Origin: Thermosaccharophagus gerlachensis
GTDB taxonomy: Bacteria; Armatimonadota; Fervidibacteria; Fervidibacterales; Thermosaccharophagaceae
Assembly (NCBI GenBank): GCA_041538025.1
Contig: JBGOEV010000008.1
Coordinates: forward strand, 3,823-67,822
Direction: 5' to 3'
DNA: 64,000 nt
Shown here: piece after piece, positions 64,000-64,000 of the stretch
How the letters are laid out: every line of letters begins with the position of its first letter
Position numbering within the stretch: the first letter of the stretch is position 1
Made by a program: the position numbers and the translations under genes
Notes under the pieces: model-generated
Database searches by the model: none
What the model was told of the DNA's origin: nothing
What the model saw: the letters and a program-made list of their open reading frames with translations, nothing else

Positions 64000-64000
64000 T

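Noticed and set aside
1..64000. CRISPR arrays, insertion sequences, prophage or integrase genes
   Set aside because: No regularly spaced repeats, transposase motifs or terminal inverted repeats were recognised in the window; the only decayed genes are the thioredoxin-like and GT2 remnants.

Overview
The window looks like chromosomal DNA from a diderm (Gram-negative-type) bacterium of moderate GC content. Shine-Dalgarno sites are strong (AAGGAGGTGA type), GTG and TTG starts are frequent, and TGA is used as a normal stop. Secreted carbohydrate-related proteins, several Gfo/Idh/MocA oxidoreductases, two xylose-isomerase-like sugar epimerases, a DUF4838 protein, a GH42-like protein and an alpha-2-macroglobulin together recall Armatimonadota/Fervidibacter-like or Planctomycetota-like genomes. 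That placement is an inference from gene content, not a measurement.

Layout. 1-9.8 kb: a secreted LamG-like protein running off the left edge, glyQ, a secreted Gfo/Idh/MocA oxidoreductase, a HEAT-repeat lipid- or periplasm-directed protein, a ketosynthase plus an inactive chain-length-factor-like partner, and cheB. 9.8-13.2 kb: dapB, a DUF3866 protein and an AzgA-type purine permease. 13.4-22.8 kb: a translation-centred block, ffh, rpsP, khpA, rimM, tRNA-Val, thrS, infC (apparently with an AUC start), rpmI, rplT, a SpoU methyltransferase, pheS and argD. 22.8-26.3 kb: a short leader-like ORF, an outer-membrane barrel protein with a clear terminator, an ACT protein, a second Tat-type Gfo/Idh/MocA protein, a tiny Flp-type pilin and a RuvX/YqgF-like protein. 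26.3-33.6 kb: a WecG/TagA glycosyltransferase fused to a degenerate GT4-like membrane domain, ahcY, a GT-C membrane protein, an acyl-CoA synthetase-like enzyme, a Wzt-like ABC ATPase, remnants of a GT2 gene, and two tRNA-Ser genes. 33.8-44.7 kb (minus strand): sugar epimerase, trmH, Gfo/Idh/MocA, thioredoxin-like genes (one decayed), DUF4838, a very long alpha-2-macroglobulin and AMMECR1. 44.9-54.6 kb: a signal-peptide-bearing ThaI-like nuclease, mutS2, a GH42-like protein, Gfo/Idh/MocA, tmRNA, an amidase and a URO-D-like protein. 54.7-64 kb: an orphan xanthine-dehydrogenase-type molybdenum subunit, a sugar epimerase, an exopolysaccharide/lipoglycan cluster (GT9, undecaprenyl-phosphate sugar transferase, methyltransferase, GT-C), endonuclease V and a partial CDS.

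The standout observation is in the alpha-2-macroglobulin gene (39507-43991, minus). Its reading frame is intact over about 1,494 codons except for one in-frame TGA, and that TGA sits exactly where the thioester cysteine of the conserved G-C-x-E-Q motif should be. The flanking motif residues are perfectly kept and a small hairpin with a G at the loop start lies about 17 nt downstream. This could be a selenocysteine-type recoding event, a split gene with reinitiation, a recent nonsense mutation or a sequencing error; the sequence alone cannot decide.

Other points worth a second look are the infC AUC start, the ketosynthase/pseudo-ketosynthase pair, the exported restriction-enzyme-like nuclease, the WecG fusion to an apparently dead polyprenyl-phosphate transferase domain, and a truncated polysaccharide-export locus beside the tRNA-Ser genes.
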